Shown here: in pieces, positions 61,788 through 64,000 of the stretch
How the letters are laid out: the number at the start of each line of letters is the position of its first letter
Position numbering within the stretch: the first letter of the stretch is position 1
Assembly (NCBI GenBank): GCA_024235255.1
Contig: JACKMT010000004.1
Location: 434,001-498,000 of the forward strand
Direction of reading: 5' to 3'
From: Chromatiaceae bacterium
GTDB taxonomy: Bacteria; Pseudomonadota; Gammaproteobacteria; Chromatiales; Chromatiaceae
Length of the DNA stretch: 64,000 bases
Notes under the pieces: generated by a model
What the model saw: the letters and a program-made list of their open reading frames with translations, nothing else
Told to the model about the DNA's origin: nothing
The model's database searches: none
Translations under genes and position numbers: made by a program

Positions 61788-62364
61788 TGGAAAAGTAAGT
61801 GATGGTTCAAGATCGCTCTATGTTAACAGTTCTACCCTCCAAGTGTGGAGGGGGAGGTTACATTCTGGTCAAATAGTAGCAAAAAATAAGCAATTATTGA
61901 TATCAGAATAGGCCGGCGGAGCGACCGGTAGTCAGCCAGACTTAACCACCGGGTTGCGCTTCCGAGCACACCTACCGCCGGTCAGCCGGCTCGAAGTGCA
62001 GAGATATTAGGCGATTTTCAACGGCAATGTGCTAGTGCTGTGGGGGTATGCCCCTGGGCATATGCATTGCTTAGGGTGTGACCAAAAACTGGGTTTTAAA
62101 TAAAGCAAGCGGCAAACGTGCAAGGGGGCTTGTCGCTGCTCGGTCGGTTGTTTTGTATCATGATTCAATTAATTGATTATATGGAGGAAATTCTGCCAAT
62201 TGTCGTTGTTTGCCGGCCGTGGATCGAGCGGCTTCAAATCTTGCATCATCTCCGTTCAAAGCTTGCTAAACTGGGTTATGGAATCGGTTACCTGTTAGGA
62301 TCTCCGCGCCACATCGGAAAGTGACAACCAATGGTTTTTTCTGGAACAGAATTATGGTGAGTGC
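61788..62364. other. Intergenic stretch upstream of gltA with hairpins
   Basis: A perfect hairpin (CCCTCCA/TGGAGGG, 61835-61852) follows the YcgR gene start region. A palindrome, ATGCCC/GGGCAT, lies near 62048-62061. A 68-codon frame (62118-62324) has no family features. The gltA promoter must lie here but could not be placed. Confidence 0.5.
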
Positions 62365-63669
62365 ATGAGCGACAAAGCAATACTTACAATTGATGGCAAG
62401 CAGTACGAATTCCCGGTTATTGTAGGAACAGAAGGGGAGTATGGCATTGATATCAGCAAGTTGCGGGCCCTGACCGGCCATATCACACTAGACCCTGGTT
62501 ACGTCAACACCGGCAGCTGCAAGAGCGATATCACTTTTATTGACGGCGAGAAGGGAATCCTGCGCTATCGCGGCATCCCGCTGGAACAGTTTGCTAATGG
62601 CCCCAACTTTATCGAGGTTTCCTGGCTGCTGATCTTCGGTCGCCCTCCGACCACGGAAGAGTATCGTGAATTTGCCGAAGAGTTGACCCACGAGGCCAAC
62701 ATCGATGAGGGAATGAAGCATCACTTCAACAGCTTTCCCCGCAAGGCGCCGCCCATGGCTATCCTGGGCTCCATGGTGAATGCACTCTCCTGTTTTCATC
62801 CTGAATTTCTGGATTTGGACGACGAAGAGAAGTTCTATGCCGCCGCCGCACGCCTGATCAGTAAGATCCGCACCCTCGCGGCATTTGCCTACCGGCATGC
62901 CAACGGTCTGCCTTATCTCTATCCGAATCCAAGCCTTAAGTATGTGCCAAACTTTCTGCACATGATGTTCTCCATGCCATACCATCATTACGAGTGCGAC
63001 GATCTGACAAGGGACGCACTCAATATGATCTTCATCCTGCACGCCGATCACGAGCAGAACTGCTCCACCTCTACGGTACGTATGGTGGGCTCGAGCCAGG
63101 CCAACCTGTTTGCCTCCTGCTCGGCTGGTATCAATGCCCTCTGGGGGCCGCTGCACGGCGGCGCCAACGTTGCGGTGATGGAGATGCTGGACAGAATTCA
63201 CAAGGGCAATGTATCTGCTGAGGAGTATGTGAAGCTGGCCAAGAAAAAGGACAGCGGTGTGAAGCTGATGGGATTTGGCCATCGCGTCTACAAGAATTTC
63301 GATCCGCGCGCAAAGCTGCTCGGTGAAATTGCCGAAAAACTGTTGCCCAAAATGGGCCGGAAAGACCCGCTGCTGGACATTGCCCGGCGACTGGAAGAGC
63401 TGTGCCTGAAGGACGACTATTTCGTTGAGCGCAAGCTCTACCCCAATGTGGACTTCTACAGCGGTATTCTGCTGCGTGCCATCGGAATCCCAACCAATAT
63501 GTTCACGGTGATTTTTGCGATAGGCCGAATGCCGGGCTGGATCGCACACTGGTGGGAACAGAAGCATATGGAAGGCGCCCAGATCAATCGACCCCGCCAG
63601 ATCTATACGGGAAATGGTCTGACCGATTATGTGCCCATGCCAGGCCGGAAGTACCCTAAACGAGGGTAG
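62365..63669 (+). CDS. gltA: Citrate synthase
   Basis: This is a hexameric-type (type II) citrate synthase of 434 residues that condenses oxaloacetate and acetyl-CoA. Catalytic His residues lie in PLHGGANVAVMEML and FGHRVYKNFDPR, and the Asp in NVDFYSG. The N-terminal strand domain (LTIDGKQYEFPV) is typical of gram-negative allosteric enzymes inhibited by NADH. The ATG at 62365 follows a weak ribosome site. It is a housekeeping gene unrelated to the nif region. Confidence 0.97.
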   Translation: MSDKAILTIDGKQYEFPVIVGTEGEYGIDISKLRALTGHITLDPGYVNTGSCKSDITFIDGEKGILRYRGIPLEQFANGPNFIEVSWLLIFGRPPTTEEYREFAEELTHEANIDEGMKHHFNSFPRKAPPMAILGSMVNALSCFHPEFLDLDDEEKFYAAAARLISKIRTLAAFAYRHANGLPYLYPNPSLKYVPNFLHMMFSMPYHHYECDDLTRDALNMIFILHADHEQNCSTSTVRMVGSSQANLFASCSAGINALWGPLHGGANVAVMEMLDRIHKGNVSAEEYVKLAKKKDSGVKLMGFGHRVYKNFDPRAKLLGEIAEKLLPKMGRKDPLLDIARRLEELCLKDDYFVERKLYPNVDFYSGILLRAIGIPTNMFTVIFAIGRMPGWIAHWWEQKHMEGAQINRPRQIYTGNGLTDYVPMPGRKYPKRG

Positions 63670-63683
63670 TCTATTTGTTCAGG

Positions 63684-63796
63684 ATTTGGGGTTAGAGTAA
63701 AGACTCTCGGGTGGCTGGTTTGCGGATTGCCGCAGCCATAAGTCGGTCATGCTCCTGAAGGGATTCTAGCGGGAGTTATTTACTCTGACCCCAAAT
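63684..63796. repeat. Imperfect 18-bp inverted repeat, REP/RAYT-like
   Basis: The arms 63684-63701 and 63779-63796 are inverted repeats differing at one base (ATTTGGGGTTAGAGTAAA). They enclose about 77 bases with an inner palindrome. To my knowledge, arms beginning GGGGTCAGAGTAAA often flank REP-associated or IS200-like transposase genes in gammaproteobacteria. No transposase lies inside. Confidence 0.7.
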
Positions 63797-63929
63797 TTTA
63801 TTGTGCAGCGGGAGTTTGGGAATTCAGATTAAAGAAATGTTCCAAAAGCCGATATTTTTGTGTAAATAGTCAGGTGGAAATTCACTTGTCAGGTCAGCCG
63901 CTGACCGATACGCGGGAGGAACTGTTTCG

Positions 63930-64000
63930 ATGAGTAAAAATGACATATGGTACGGCTTTCTGCAGGCGGGTGAGAAGAGCAGTCCGGTGGTCCGCGATGA
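63930..64000 (+). CDS. Start of an unidentified gene (partial)
   Basis: An ATG at 63930 follows GGGAGGA at good spacing and opens a frame that runs to the window edge (MSKNDIWYGFLQAGEK and onward, 23 codons). The product cannot be identified from this fragment. Confidence 0.6.
   Translation, partial: MSKNDIWYGFLQAGEKSSPVVRD

Noticed and set aside
62118..62324. 68-codon frame upstream of gltA
   Set aside because: It has no convincing ribosome site or known family, and probably lies in the gltA leader.

Overview
The window is chromosomal DNA of a GC-rich gammaproteobacterium that fixes nitrogen. A NifL/NifA pair, NifM, NafY and NifQ point to Gammaproteobacteria with an Azotobacter/Chromatiales-like nif set. 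DraT and DraG, a citrate synthase gene, many c-type cytochromes and a siderophore-type porin would suit a chemolithotrophic or sulfur-oxidising lineage, but the species is an inference and cannot be read from the sequence alone. No rRNA, tRNA, CRISPR array or prophage was seen.

Positions 1-32477 hold a large, almost uninterrupted nif region. The order is nifL'-nifA, then nifB with ferredoxins, a flavodiiron protein, nifQ and draG. Next come a convergent SIR2-like gene, an EamA transporter and draT, which is divergent from nifHDKT-fdx-nafY. An SDR gene on the opposite strand precedes nifENX-rseC-DUF269-DUF683-fdxB. After a small transposon-like element come nifUS and nifV-TPR-nifWZM. Sigma-54 (GG-N10-GC) promoters precede nifB, nifH, nifE, nifU and nifV, and there is one on the minus strand before the SIR2-like gene. 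Perfect NifA sites (TGT-N10-ACA) lie upstream of all of these except nifH, which has only one-mismatch sites.

Positions 32674-38930 hold a nitrate uptake locus. It has a NasT-type ANTAR antiterminator, a sigma-54 promoter, a leader with two A1/G4 hexaloop hairpins and a terminator, then nrtA, nrtB and an nrtC whose ATPase is fused to an NrtA-like domain. It ends in what looks like a short remnant of nirB. NasT and the leader form a readable antitermination circuit, but no nasS gene is present beside them.

Positions 38995-46590 (minus strand) hold a probable iron-acquisition operon: LbtU-type porin, imelysin, cytochrome c peroxidase-like protein, di-heme oxidoreductase (carrying an in-frame palindromic repeat), a second imelysin and a DUF1513 protein. 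A Fur-like box sits exactly between its -35 and -10 elements.

Positions 46600-64000 are mixed: a second copy of the small inverted-repeat element, a P-type cation ATPase, DNA polymerase IV, a divergent pair of proteases (metacaspase and cytosolic HtrA-like serine protease), two hemerythrin proteins, a MacAB-type exporter operon, an AEC carrier, a YcgR/PilZ protein, citrate synthase, a palindromic repeat and the start of an unidentified gene.
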